A stretch of 64,000 nt of DNA from Mya arenaria (taxonomy: Eukaryota > Mollusca > Bivalvia > Myida > Myidae): positions 73,966,765 through 74,030,764 of the forward strand of contig NC_069124.1 in NCBI RefSeq assembly GCF_026914265.1, in the 5' to 3' direction. The notes under the pieces are model-generated. The model was not told where the DNA came from. It saw nothing but the letters and a program-made list of their open reading frames with translations, and did not search any database. Made by a program: the position numbers and the translations under genes. This document shows positions 12,301 through 23,102 of the stretch, one piece after another (the stretch's first letter is position 1; every line of letters begins with the position of its first letter).

Positions 12301-15300
12301 TGCCTTAAGTATATCTAGGTGAAGGTCATATATCTTTATCTGCCAATCAAACACATCATTCTCCAGTCTAAGAAGGTCATTTTTCAATCCAGGAGACTCA
12401 TCCATACTCGCTATCTTTTGGTAAAAAAGCAACACATGAATATTTAAATTGGGAGCACATCAACACCGATCATATTTTTTTCCAACCATTTCAAAATGAA
12501 CAGTTTTAACATGTTATGAACAGTTTACATTAACATGTTAATCTACTGGAAATTAAAATTAAACATACTTATCCTTTAATATTCCATTAAACAGACCAAT
12601 GTTAATATTGTTTCCACAAACAACTTCCTATTAGGTTTAAGATAAAATCATTCAAATAGATCTTATAAAAAGGCTTGAAATTTCACAATAAAATCCTACC
12701 ATTTCTTTCACTTTATCCCTTTCCTGTACAAACAGTTTCTTTTTACTTTGCAAAAGCTGGAGGTTTTCCAGACAGTAATCCTCCTTGACTCTGGAAAGAA
12801 AGTACATTATGAAAACAATTTCTGATTAAATTAGTTTGGTATTTCTAGGTCTACAAATCATTCTAATAAAACAACCTACATAGTACTACTAGTATGTTAC
12901 ATATATTGTGTAATACCTTCATTTGTTTTTAACAAAACCATAAAAAAATAATCAAGAAATAGAGGAAAATGAGATTTACATTTAACAAAAGTGCTGTGGA
13001 GCGTTCTTTTCCATCCATACGGGACATAGATTTACACTTGTAAAAGCAAAAAGTTTTGGCTTTGCTACACATGTGCACATTATCACTGGTATATAAGTAT
13101 CTTCCATGGTCGAGAGTGTAAGATAGGTTCATTCCGACCCAAGCGTAGGGTGTTTTGTGGAAACGAGGTTTACCGAGTTTCCGCAAAACACCCTGCGCGA
13201 GAGTCGGGATGAACCTATCTTACACGAGCGGCTATGGTAGATGCTTTTTCTCCCACCTCAGTTAAACAAAATTAAGTAAAAATGTATTTTTTGCTGGAAC
13301 TCTTTTTTGCTTAAAAGTGAAAATAATTGCGTATGGATATGCAATAATTCGTGGTTGTCATGGATATTCGCGCAGTGATTCAGAGTATGTAAATGGTCTG
13401 ATCGGTCTTTAAATAGTTCTAAGAAGAGTGAAGCATTATTTCTTGAAAGGTGCGTGAAAACTGTTTTCTGGTGACATTTGAAGCGAGAAATAATTAACTC
13501 GCGTTCTAAATATTGCCACCAGACAAGGTTTCCATGATGCGCTACAGACGACAGTCTTCAACAAGGGAGGTAATTACAATTTGGTGACCATTAAAAGAAG
13601 TTCCATAGGGCATTTTATCTTCGTCCGTGGGCAAGATAAGAAATTCTAGCATGGTTAAATTAATGGATCTACTTATCTGAGGTGGGAGAAATAAGTTTAC
13701 AACATTGCATGTGAAAATCTTGGATGTAACTTTCAGGCAATTTAAACTTTTTGCAAGACTTTCAAACTATCAAGGGCCATAACTTGACACATATTGAAAC
13801 AAGAGTCATGGGCCATGCTACTCATGTGCAACATTTTGTCATTTGTAACATGTGAATAAATTTTGAAGTGGATATCTTGAATGGTTATTAAGTCGGTCAA
13901 ATTAAAGTTTTTGCATGACTTTTTCAACTCTATCAGGGGCAAAACTTGAAAACAACTGAAGAGTAATTGGTCTTGCTACGCAATTGTATAGTGTCACCAA
14001 AATTATTAGCTCAATTTTTATGTGAATATCTTGAAGGGTTATGAAGTTATTATCAATCAAAGTTTTTGGCATGACTTTTCCACATCGGGCATAACTAGAC
14101 AATTATTAAGCAAGAGTTATGGTCCTTGCAACACAAATGGCATGTGCATTTATCACTTGTAGCATGTGTACAAAGTTTCAGGTATATATATCTTGAATGG
14201 TTATTTATGGTCAGAATGGAATTTTATGACTAATTTCAAACTAAAAAGGGCATAACTAAAGCAAGAGTTATGGGCCTTGTTGTACATGTGCACTTTGTAA
14301 CTAGTATAATGTGTAGGAAAGTTTTATGTGATTATCTTGAATGATTATATAAAAGAAAAATTACTTTTCTCAAACTATCAAGGGGGATAACTTGACTTTC
14401 ATTAAAGCCAGTTTTATGGGCGTTGCTGTGCATTTGCATACTGACTCTGGCAATAAGTGTAACATGGAAATATCTTGTTTTTAAATGATGGCCAAGGTTA
14501 TAGTTTTTCACAATATAAATGTTGATGCAGATGACACCAAGTCTGTGACAAAGACTCAACATTATTTTTCTTTAAAAACAGATGAGGTAAAAATTAAATA
14601 CTAGTATGTTACTGTAACTAAAATGATAAAAATGGTCTTGCCTATAATATCTTTCCTGAGAAACAAGCTGAAAAGAAGTAGGACCAAATCTCCTCCTGTC
14701 TTCATCAAGGCGCTTTAGAATATCTGAAGCATTTATCTTGTAATATAAACATTGAATAAGTTTGAAATGTGTCTAATTAGTAAACTTTACAAAAGGAATA
14801 GTAAAACCTAACAGAAACTTGTTTTGATCTTGAAAAAAATATTCACAATTAAACATGTAAGTTAAAACAAGCACAATTAATCATAAAGGTTTAAACTCTT
14901 ATTTTCAAATCATTTATCATTATTTATGAATCCCTTACATTTTTATAACAGTTCTTACTCACCCAGCAGTATGTCTTTAGTCTGTGTATAGTACTTGATA
15001 TAGTTGTCCTGTATGGTGTCAAGGGCTTGTTCATACTGACCCTGCCACTCAGACAGCTGAGCACAGAACTCACGCCGCACCCTCTCACCATTATCTGGGT
15101 TTTGAATCTCTGACTTGGCCTCCCGAACCTTGAGGCAGGCCACCTCTCGCAAATCAAGAAATGGCTGCAGCAGGTAGTTGAATAGTTCAGCCATTGCTAT
15201 GTTTAATTTGAATACAGCTGTGTCTTCTCTCTCATAAATACCTGTCATCTCTGACATATTGCTTGCATTTTCGCGTTCAAATAAAACATTCTTTAGTTCT

Positions 15301-16981
15301 TCTTCCGCTAGTTTTATATTATAATCATATCCCTGCCTCCTTAACTCACTAATGCTTTCAAAATATTCTTCTTCAGAATGCTCTTCAAACATTGTAGACA
15401 TGAGCAGATGTTCCTTGCATGTTATTAAAGCATTTGGGAAATAGAAGTTCTGCAATTGATCACATATGTCATCAATGTTTGGTGGGGTTTCCTCATTACT
15501 GACATACGCCCATATTCCCCAGGGCTCCTCTGGAAGATCAGGAAGAAAAGGCCCAAGGGACGGGTGAATAAGGCACAGTAGATCATGAATGGCTCGAAGC
15601 TCCCGGAAGCTGAACAGACCTGACCTGCCATGATGCTCAGCTGTGTCACTCACAACTCTGTTTCGTAGCCTGCAAATCAAACAAAATATTTCAGAAATTA
15701 ACGAAACTCTGCAATTATGTTTGTTCTGCCAGTATACCTACATAATTGGAGCTCTCATCCATCTCTTAATCAAACCTGAAAATAATCAAGAAAAGTAGCA
15801 GTTGCCCAAAATTATTGCTTACTGATACCCATGAACCATAAAAAATGACTTTTCGCCCATCAGAAATTTCTCCTTCCAACTGATTGGAAATATTTTAATC
15901 TGAAGACAATCAGGTTTCAGCATAACACATTACTCTAACAAGTGAAATTCGAAAGAGATAGAAGGTGCAACAATCAATGCTGACCAACATTCCTACAAGG
16001 TTTCAAGAGTTTTGGAACAATACGTTTGGTGCTATATGTGACACAATATTTTTCACACCATTTTTTTCTTAGACAAGGACCCTAACTCTTGTTAGACCGA
16101 GTGAAATAAGAAAGAAATGGCAGGTGCACAACAGCCAATGCTGAAAAACATTTCTTTCGATTCTAATATCAGAGTTTCATGAGTGGGGGTGTAATTCTTT
16201 ACAAGCTTCATGTGACACAAGCTTTTGTTAGACCCAGAGAAATGTGAAAGAAATGGGAGATGCATAGCAGACAATATTGACCAACATGAAGTTTCGATTG
16301 CGTAAGTGCAATATTGTTGGTGCTACATGCAAAACATTTTTTTTTTTACAATTTTAACTACGTCAAGGGCTGTCACTCTTGTTAACCCTAATAAAATGTG
16401 ACAAAAAATACAGAACCACAACAGCCAGTGCTGACCAACATTCCTATGAAGTTTTAACATTGTGGGATGATATATTTATTTTGGCAAAGGTGCAATACTG
16501 TTAGTACAATATGCAACACAATATATTACTTTTTAAAGGGCCATAACTCTAGCAAGTCCAAGTAAAATGTAACAAAAAAAAAACTGGTGCACACCACCCA
16601 TACTGACCAACATACCTACCAAGTTCCATGTGTGTACATGTGGGTGCAATTCTTTTGAAGCTACATGCAACAAAAGAGTTTTGGGATAAAATGGGACACA
16701 ACACAAGGAACACAACTCCTATACAGGATAATAGCCCCCAGTTATGTGGGAGTATAATTGTGTTTCTTAATACATTGGTGTGAGATATTGCTACTGTCTT
16801 TAACTAGTCCTCACCTGCATGTGACAGCTAGTTTTCTTTCCACATCATTCCAGGAGACCAGGAAGAGGAGGCGAGGAGGGATGATATTTGATGTGAATGG
16901 ATCCTCCTTGATAGCTACCCAACCCTCTAAGCTGTCTGGCTGGTCAAAACCATCACAAACTCTTGGACTGGCCATGGTCAT
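9155..16981 (-). CDS. JMY/WHAMM: WHAMM/JMY-type actin nucleation-promoting factor, complete
   Basis: Ten coding exons in transcript order: 16981-16815, 15669-14963, 14723-14642, 12790-12700, 12414-12249, 12048-11879, 11065-10979, 10605-10510, 10263-9636, 9372-9155. They sum to 2412 nt, giving 803 residues plus stop, with frame kept at every junction. Domains in order: an N-terminal membrane/WHAMM-JMY domain (about 1-290) with 'GWVAIKEDPF' and 'LLFLVSWNDVERKLAVTC'; a coiled coil (about 290-522); a Lys/Ser/Thr-rich linker; polyproline (652-681); two WH2-like actin-binding motifs (about 706-722 and 739-753); and a connector-acidic tail ending in DDGEFDD. Such proteins activate Arp2/3 on membranes during ER-Golgi traffic and autophagy. 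The length is close to vertebrate WHAMM and it has two WH2 motifs rather than JMY's three, but invertebrates usually carry one pro-orthologue. The third intron uses a GC donor. The start was chosen because the first Met precedes the conserved N-terminus; a splice-acceptor-like site at 16990 suggests a non-coding upstream exon. Confidence 0.93.
9636..10263 (-). CDS. WHAMM/JMY exon 9: linker, polyproline and first WH2-like motif
   Basis: The 628 nt exon begins 'KYPTPATIKPPRYQPP'. It continues through a Thr/Ser-rich linker, then prolines in runs of 5, 14 and 3 (about residues 652-679), the usual profilin-binding feature. The motif 'DLQAIQQGLKGLKP' near 706-720 fits a weak WH2 pattern (I..G..LK). 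The proline run is encoded by a GGN-rich plus-strand tract that is prone to length change. Confidence 0.88.
10510..14723 (-). CDS. WHAMM/JMY exons 3-8: coiled-coil region
   Basis: Exons 14723-14642, 12790-12700, 12414-12249, 12048-11879, 11065-10979 and 10605-10510 encode about residues 292-522. They are rich in Lys, Glu, Gln, Leu and Arg in heptad-like spacing, for example 'KREQQREELEQKQDLIVSER'. Exon 6 carries an acidic insert ('VDDLSPDDDLDLPS') before 'DPRLRKINSKLKDI', matching the family. Exon 3 ends in a GC splice donor (AG|GCAAGA at 14642/14641). Confidence 0.88.
10640..10830 (-). repeat. tRNA-derived SINE-like remnant
   Basis: The minus strand carries a box-B-like motif (complement of 'gggttcaaacct' near 10775) next to 'cctcttgggtgagaggcgga', followed by 'ggtaaaaatcagtactagtg'. 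The same arrangement recurs at 38690-38830. This looks like a degraded tRNA-headed SINE in an intron of WHAMM/JMY. Confidence 0.45.
11140..11410. repeat. diverged copy of a dispersed 'gaacttcc' repeat
   Basis: 'tgaacttcctaatcatcaatttaggaag' followed by 'ctgaactgtggaag' resembles 18680-18730 ('tgaacttcctgtccatcaatattggaag' then 'ctgaaatgtggaag'). The two share a dispersed element of unknown class. It lies within an intron of 813 bases (11066-11878), where I see nothing else. Confidence 0.35.
13098..13245. repeat. near-perfect palindrome of about 148 bp
   Basis: The left arm contains 'gtgtaagataggttcat' and 'gggtgttttgtggaaac'. The right arm contains 'gtttccgcaaaacaccc' and 'atgaacctatcttacac', with only a few bases between the arms. 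Transcribed, this would fold as a long hairpin. It lies in the intron between WHAMM/JMY exons 3 and 4 and is probably the inverted end of a transposon. Confidence 0.75.
13248..13689. mobile_element. MITE with TCTCCCACCTCAG ends
   Basis: TCTCCCACCTCAG at 13248-13260 is matched by CTGAGGTGGGAGA at 13677-13689. No coding frame lies inside. It abuts the palindrome at 13098-13245 and may be part of the same composite element. Confidence 0.55.
13715..14560. repeat. diverged tandem repeat of about 160 bp units
   Basis: 'atcttgaatggttatta' and 'gggccat(a)actt' phrases recur four to five times (near 13788, 13875, 14030, 14195 and 14335) with strong divergence. This is an old intronic copy of a bivalve tandem-core repeat. 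Open frames inside it are not genes. Confidence 0.5.
14963..16981 (-). CDS. WHAMM/JMY exons 1-2: N-terminal membrane/microtubule-side domain
   Basis: Exon 1 (16981-16815) encodes MTMASPRV and the conserved 'SWNDVERKLAVTC' strand. It ends in phase 2 at CAG|GTGAGG. Exon 2 (15669-14963) is the largest N-terminal exon and encodes about residues 56-291, including 'ELRAIHDLLCLIHPSLGPF' and 'EEPWGIWAYVS', characteristic of the family's N-terminal domain. The domain binds membranes in WHAMM and is less well understood in JMY. Confidence 0.9.
15950..16740. repeat. diverged tandem repeat of about 150-170 bp units
   Basis: 'gtgcacaacagccaatgctga', 'accaacattcctac' and 'ataactctagcaag' phrases recur near 15968, 16124, 16265, 16420 and 16580. 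It fills most of intron 1 of WHAMM/JMY. Its open frames are by-products of the repeat. Confidence 0.55.
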
Positions 16982-17259
16982 TTTATCACCTGCTTTAGAA
17001 AATTAACAGTTAAACATCATTGTATAACATTTTGTAAGTCTCACAAGCAGTTTAAAACGTTTATGTCATAGCAAGTTCCTAATGAAAATAGAGCCATTTT
17101 GCCATGGGCTGATAACACATTATTTATCACCAACAATTAAAACAGTGGAATTTTATTTTTATTTCTAAACTCTGTGCCATCAAAACTATTTCAGCTGTTT
17201 TACGAATATTTGTTACTGTTAGCACTAATTATAACAGAACGTTTAATTTAAGCATCTCC

Positions 17260-17943
17260 AGCATCCTGATGTTGTCTTGTATGTGTGGATCCAATATGGC
17301 AGGCTAGGGGCATATTCTACTACTTGTCCAATAACAGTCATGTAGCATAGCTCCTTCGTCTTCTTAGGGCTTTGTACATGTTTCTTTAGATGAAAACTCT
17401 GGTGTTTTCTGCTCTCTTACTGGCATTGTTGACATGGTTATTCAAGTTGTTTTCAATGTTAATTCTGAGGTAATTTGATGATTTAGTTACTTCTTCAGTG
17501 TGGATGTTGTATGACATGTGTTTCGTGTTTCTTTTTTGGTAATATGCAGCAATTGGCACTTCAGGGGATGGAATTCCATTTTGCACTCCACCTTCTTTAA
17601 CTGGTTTAGGTATTCTTGTAAAGCCTGGAGATCTCAATCACTTTTGACCTTTTGTATGGAAATTAAAGCTGCACTCTCACAGATTGATCATTTTGACAAC
17701 GTTTTTTTATCTTTTGTCTTGGAATGAGCCAATATTTACGAAAATGTCTAGAAACCAGTGATATAATAAGGCTTACTACAGATAAGATAGCAGTTTTTCA
17801 TGTTTATGGTAGAAAATTAATGTTTGACGCTTAAAAACTGCAATTTATGGACATTTTTTTCAGCAGCTGAGAATTGTTACATTGTGAGTTATCTTTTATG
17901 ACTGAATTAAAGGGATTGATGCCAAAATCAGTGTATTCGGAGA

Positions 17944-17977
<34 letters not shown>

Positions 17978-18255
17978 GTCGATCTATGAGAGTGCATCTT
18001 TAAAAAACAGTCTTCTGCAAATTATCAGAAATTGGATGTACAAGAGACATAGCTTAGTAGATTGTTACTGAAGAGGTGAAACAGCACGGGGCCAAGGTCA
18101 CTGCCCAGTGGTACGCTGGATTCCATGGCTGCAATTTCATATTTTATGGCATCTAAGTTGATCATTTGAGTTCTGTTCTTAAGTAAATCATATGGATCCT
18201 GTGATGGATCTTGTTTCTGATAGATTCTGGTAATTGAACGAAAACCCTCCTGCAC
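17260..18255 (-). pseudogene. LINE reverse-transcriptase fossil split by a MITE
   Basis: On the minus strand, 18255-18004 encodes a degraded RT palm segment ('MESSVPLGSDLGPVLFHLF', cognate of the SGVPQGSxLGPLLF motif). It ends in FAEDCF, the FADD catalytic box with Asp changed to Glu. After the MITE at 17663-18003 the homology continues in 17662-17260: 'LQEYLNQLKKV', 'MEFHPLKCQLLHI', then after a frameshift 'KSSNYLRINIENNLN' and an 'EYA...' region, the usual C-terminal thumb of a Jockey/CR1/I-type RT. Stops and frameshifts show that it is dead. Confidence 0.75.
17663..18003. mobile_element. MITE, 'AAGCTGCACTCTCACAGAT' family, copy 2, inserted in the LINE
   Basis: The left end TTAAAGCTGCACTCTCACAG begins at 17663 and the right end closes with TTAA at 18000-18003. 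An A run of about 30 lies at 17946-17975. The element interrupts the reverse-transcriptase reading frame just after the FAEDCF codons; the flanking TTAA is the duplicated target. Confidence 0.8.
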
Positions 18256-18647
18256 CAGAAATGTCAGTGATGACCAGTGGCAGTGGCAGTGACATTGTAA
18301 GCAAACGTGGGAGCAAAAAACACGTTTTTGCGTATGTTATTTTCTTTTCTAACATTCACTCCCACTCTACAAAATAAGTAATTTATCATATAATTATTAG
18401 ATTACCTTCATATATTAACCAACATTATTGTTTGTTCAGTGTTATTAACTACACAAAAACAACGAACAAGCATGATTAATCTTCTTTGTTTATGTTTTGG
18501 TTTGGTCAGCTGACATGTCATAATTGATATTGTTTACGCAGTGATATTTACTTTCAGGTTACACCCAACCATTATGCCTTCAGAAAGACCGCGGCACTAT
18601 TTACAAAAACGGACCAAATATATTTATATAACATAATATTTGCATCA

Positions 18648-19232
18648 GGGCTTCCATAAATAATTTGAAACTGGAAATATGAACTTCCTGTCCATCAATA
18701 TTGGAAGTTTTTCACTGAAATGTGGAAGGTACAGAATCTCGATTACAATATTTGTTTGCACTGTTTTCCAACTCTCGGGTATGTTAAAAATCCAATACTT
18801 TGCAACTATTACTAACTTGTCAAATTTCACAGATTTAGATTATAATTATTCATTTTATTTCAAAACTGATTGAAATTGTGACCATAAAAGTAATATTGAT
18901 ACCAGGTTTTGATGTTTTGAACTTTCAAGCTTTCAACTTTGGAAGTTTTCTTCAAAATTACAGAAGTTATATTGTACTCCTAAGGAATCAATTTTAAAAC
19001 TTTAAACCCATTTCGAGAGAGTAATACTGGCTGGGAAGCAGTTTCCGACGGCAAGCAGTTTCCGACAAATTGCTTTTTTTGCGTACTTAGATATCACCTT
19101 AATCAACAGGGCTTCCGTTAAAGTATACTTCCAAACTTCCTTTAACGGGCTTCCGTTAAAGTATACTTCCAAACTTCCTTTAACGGGCTTCCGTTAAAGT
19201 ATACTTCCAAACTTCCTTTAACGGAAGCTCTG
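18648..19232. repeat. TIR-like element with three 38 bp tandem units
   Basis: 'gcttccgttaaagtatactt' starts at 19111, 19149 and 19187, a 38 bp period. Each unit carries self-complementary 'cttccgttaaag / ctttaacggaag'. The left end 'cagggcttccat' (18648) and the right end 'acggaagctctg' (19221-19232) are roughly inverse, suggesting one element. The class is unknown. Confidence 0.5.
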
Positions 19233-19727
19233 TTTTCTATTTTAAACGAAACAAATTCTCCGTAATATGTGTTTGATTGCCAATGCTTAGTCTTGCTATT
19301 TATTAAAAGTGTTTATGAATAAGTAAAGCCACAAAAATCCGTTGACAATGCTACGACTGCGAGGTATGAATGATACAGATTCATGAAGTGCGCTGTGCAA
19401 AGTGGCGTTAGATCACTAGCAATGGCATGTCCGTTAGCCTGTCTCATGGTCCGAATGCATTTATTAACTTTAAAAAACCAACCTTACAGTTAAGAAAATA
19501 ATGTAAGTAAAAATGCAATTTGCTAAGTCATCCTGTTTAATTGAATAAAATCACATAAAATAAAGTTGCAATTAGCCCGCCAATCATTTAAAAGAAAACG
19601 ATTGCATTGTGGATGATCAAAGAGATATGGAATTAATATCCACCCCCACACACAGGAAATTACGGCGCTTCAAAGAGATGTGTTTGTCACCGCGTCGTTC
19701 TGGTGAGCGTATTATGAAGCTGTGATC

Positions 19728-19900
19728 GGTAGAGACCGTCCCGATAGCTCAGTAATAGAGCGTTCACTTCGGATGGGCAAGGTCCCGGGTTCAATTTCTG
19801 GCCGTGTCATACTGAAATACGTTGCACAAATGTTGTACCAACAGCCCCCTTGCCTGTCACTAAGCATGTAAAGGGTGGTACATGTACTTGGAAATTTTGA
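19728..19900 (+). repeat. tRNA-derived SINE head and body
   Basis: 'gatagctcagtaatagagcg' forms a D-arm with an A-box, and 'tcccgggttcaatttctgg' forms a T-arm with a B-box. The acceptor ends do not pair, so this is not an intact tRNA gene. The tail ('gttgtaccaacagcccccttg') is unrelated to tRNA, as in SINEs. Confidence 0.5.
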
Positions 19901-19915
19901 ATACTCAATAATGGT

Positions 19916-20374
19916 TTAAAGGGGCTGTTTCACGTATTGGCACTCATAAAAGTTTTTTCTGTAACGAATATCAGGACAATTATCTAATAGAATGTGTTAC
20001 GCTTTGATATCATAATTGTAAAAAAAGTACCAAAATGTAAAAAAAAATGTGTCGGACACCGGGTTCGAACCCGTGTCGCCAAAAAAGGCTTACTCTAATC
20101 GGGTGACATAATTAAGCTATACTCGGTAATATCACGTGATAACACCGACTAGCCAATCACGCATAAGGAATGAATTCTACCTGGTAGACATACCCAGTAA
20201 TCATTTTAATGGAAAAATACGAAATAACTGCAAAACTTAAATAAATTGTAAACTATGTGGTACTTCAGTTAGTAAGTTCCAATGCATTGTACACATCGAT
20301 GCCAAGTTTATGTCAGTTTTCGACAATTTTCTTTTTTTCCCGCTATTTTATCATACGTGAAACAGCCCCTTTAA
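19916..20374. mobile_element. 459 bp TTAA MITE carrying a tRNA-like segment
   Basis: TTAAAGGGGCTGTTTCACGT at 19916-19935 is matched exactly in inverse at 20355-20374 (the match is 21 bp in all), with TTAA at both ends. Inside, on the minus strand at about 20125-20045, lies a tRNA-like stretch with 'agcttaattatgtc' and a T-arm 'cacgggttcgaacccggtg'. A TIR element containing a tRNA-like promoter is unusual. Confidence 0.75.
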
Positions 20375-22120
20375 TTAAACACAGGAAGGTTGTATCCTGT
20401 GTACTTGTGTGATACAACAGGCACGTAAAAGTATCAGGAGGTATGTTTGAGAATGGTCTAGGGTATCGCATCTGGATCTTTTAGAATCTCACTTCATTTC
20501 GTCGACCCTGCTAATATCCGGAGGTGACAAAAACTTGTAGTTACGTCTATTTCATTTTAAAAACACACTTACTGCCTTGGTCACAGTTGGGTCAAGCCAT
20601 AATGCAGGCAATAGGTGCGGGCAGACCTTAAATTTTCAGCCGAGCAGGTGCAGTGGTTTCCGAGATTTTTCAATAATTTAGGGAAAGGGGCCGGGGCCGT
20701 CCATTTTTCTTATAAATTAACAAAACTGCTATGATAATCATGAGAGTTTGATTTGTTTATTGTTTCCAAAAGAAAAAAGACAGAGAGAGGAAAATATAGT
20801 GAAACGGAGTGTGTCTTAAAAATACACACCAAAAGGCCAAAAACATATTTTAGGCTGGAAAGCCTTAAATTTACTGAAATAGACATGTATGTTTTAGTAT
20901 ACAGACAAATCATGAGTTTCACATGATTTGAAGAAATCGCATATGTTCTGACATTAGGAATTAGTCAAAAAGGGCGAGGTATCACCGTACGTTGGGCACT
21001 ACCCAACTAATCTCAGACCAGGGTTGATATAGAGAAAATATGTGTTCCATACTTGATAAATTTTGCCAAATAATTTAGTATAGTTAATTTAGTTAAAACT
21101 TATTGAATATAGCTCCATTTGGAATCAAAAGCTGATATTAATGACTCTAGAGTCCGTTTGCTGTTTAAAACTCAGTGCAGGTTTACTTTTGAGAGACCAT
21201 GAGAAAATACCTCTTGTCAGGGACCAATAACAATTAGTAACTTGTATATCAATCAACTATTTGGGTGTACGACCAGGAGCGATCAATGTAAACCACTTGA
21301 TAAGTTTTCGGGTATTAAACCTGGCAATTCCCCCAAAACGAGGCAAAAATAATAAGCCTGATCGAAGCCAAAATCAACACAGTGAAGATTTCAATGTATT
21401 CCTTTACTATCTTCACGGCAAAAATATATAACTTTTGCAATATTTATTATGAACAGTCACGCACCAAAATTAATTGTGCATCGGTATACACAATAAACAC
21501 ATTATGCAAACAAAAAAATCACACCGTAGCCCTATAGAAAGTTTTGGCTGACAACATTAAGTAAATAGGCGTAATAAAGAAAACCATTAAGCGTCAGAAA
21601 TAAAACCCGTGCCTGATTTAACTGAGACGTTTTGAACAATTTCGAATTTGAACCACCGAATCGCATTTTACTTTTTGTTATTTTTCTAATTTTGTTTTAA
21701 CTCATTACAAAACTTTTTGTTAATTTATTTGTTAAATTTTAAAAACTTATGCACAGATTTATTGAGTGTAAAAAAATGAAAAAGAAATACATCAAATAAT
21801 TCGAAAATATCGATTCAGAGCAAGCACAACAGAGAAACAAAATGGTATTTTCTTTGAAATCATTTACTTACTCTAAAAACGTTTATCTCTGTTTATTTTG
21901 TATATGAAACATTAAAGGAAAGTCAAACTCATAAGACACATTAAATTGAAAATGTGTTTATTGCTTTCTTACTTCTTTATTTTTGTACAAATTTACCGGC
22001 TTCTCTGAAAATTGGTGGGTGGGGAATGGCTTAAAATGACAAGCTCTTTTTTTGGGTGCTCCTATTGGCACCATTCTCAATGGATCAAGTTGAATTAATA
22101 ACATAGGGATATTAAGTCAT
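20375..22120. other. non-coding; may hold the PSMA4 first exon
   Basis: AT-rich with no clear coding exon. At 21838 'aaaatggtattttc' offers an ATG directly followed by a GT donor, the form expected for a PSMA4 first exon that supplies only the initiator Met, but the donor is weak and nothing else supports it. Confidence 0.3.
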
Positions 22121-22123
22121 GTA

Positions 22124-23102
22124 TTCCCCTGTATTTCCCCATATTTGCTGAGATGACGTGTTGAATTGATGATGCCATAGCGGAATATTGCGTTTGAGTC
22201 TGGAAAGTTTTGGTGAAATTAGCGGGTAGTTGGTTCGAGTAACATGTTTTTTTTGCATTTCGGGTTTGAAATTGCATTTATTTTCAGTAAAAGTGTACAG
22301 TTTCTTAAAGATTTGTATTAACTCTACAAGGAAAGTCCAAAAGTGTAGTTCTGGCTTCCATAACTTTAATGTTGATATTTATTTTTTTGATGTTTACAAC
22401 ACATTAAAGTTATGGCGTAACCCCCATAGAAAAGTCCACCAGAATCAATTGAGTGTGATGATGCAATGCAGTCACATGACCATGATGACGTCGATGGATT
22501 CTATTTATAGCGTCAGATTCACATTGTTCATTTAGTTGAATCCAATTGCAGTAAGGCTGAAAATACCTTTTGATAAGTAAAAACAATTTATTTATTCCAA
22601 ATTTGTTATTAGTTATTTACTAATTATTCAGAATAGAAAAAATAACAGCAATATAAACACTACATTAGTGAGGTCAAATGTAGGTCACATGGGTATTTTC
22701 TGAAAATCTTGGTGTCACGTGATTAAATTTGAACACAACTATGACCTAGATAAGGAATGCTTGTAATAGGATTTATTAAAATGCTAAATCAACTATCTTT
22801 AAAGTGTTTTTTGGTTTTGAAAATGTGTTTGTGAACTACATTTTACTTCATTTACCTGAGGATACAGTTATTTTGTCTGTACAATGCATACAAGTGAAAT
22901 AACAGCATGACATAAAAATGTCACGAATTCTGGTAGGGTTTGGATATGGCGTTCTCTTCAGCGAACACATCCAAAAAGGTAATATATAACGTGTTCCCTG
23001 AAGTTCTTTAGCTACCAAAAGTGTAGAGTTTGGTTGCGATTTGACAAAGTTATGGCCTCTTGAGCAGGGTCATCTCAGCAAATATGGGGAAATACAGGGG
23101 AA
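22124..23102. mobile_element. 979 bp element with 34 bp perfect terminal inverted repeats
   Basis: The stretch 22124-22157 (starting TTCCCCTGTATTTCCCC) is matched exactly in inverse by 23069-23102. Inside is a second hairpin, 'ccataactttaatgt' (22357) against 'acattaaagttatgg' (22401). There is no transposase frame and no obvious TTAA or TA target duplication. It lies between the divergent WHAMM/JMY and PSMA4 genes. Confidence 0.7.

Noticed and set aside
19735..19805. Possible tRNA gene
   Set aside because: D- and T-arm-like motifs are present but the acceptor and anticodon stems do not pair; treated as a SINE head.
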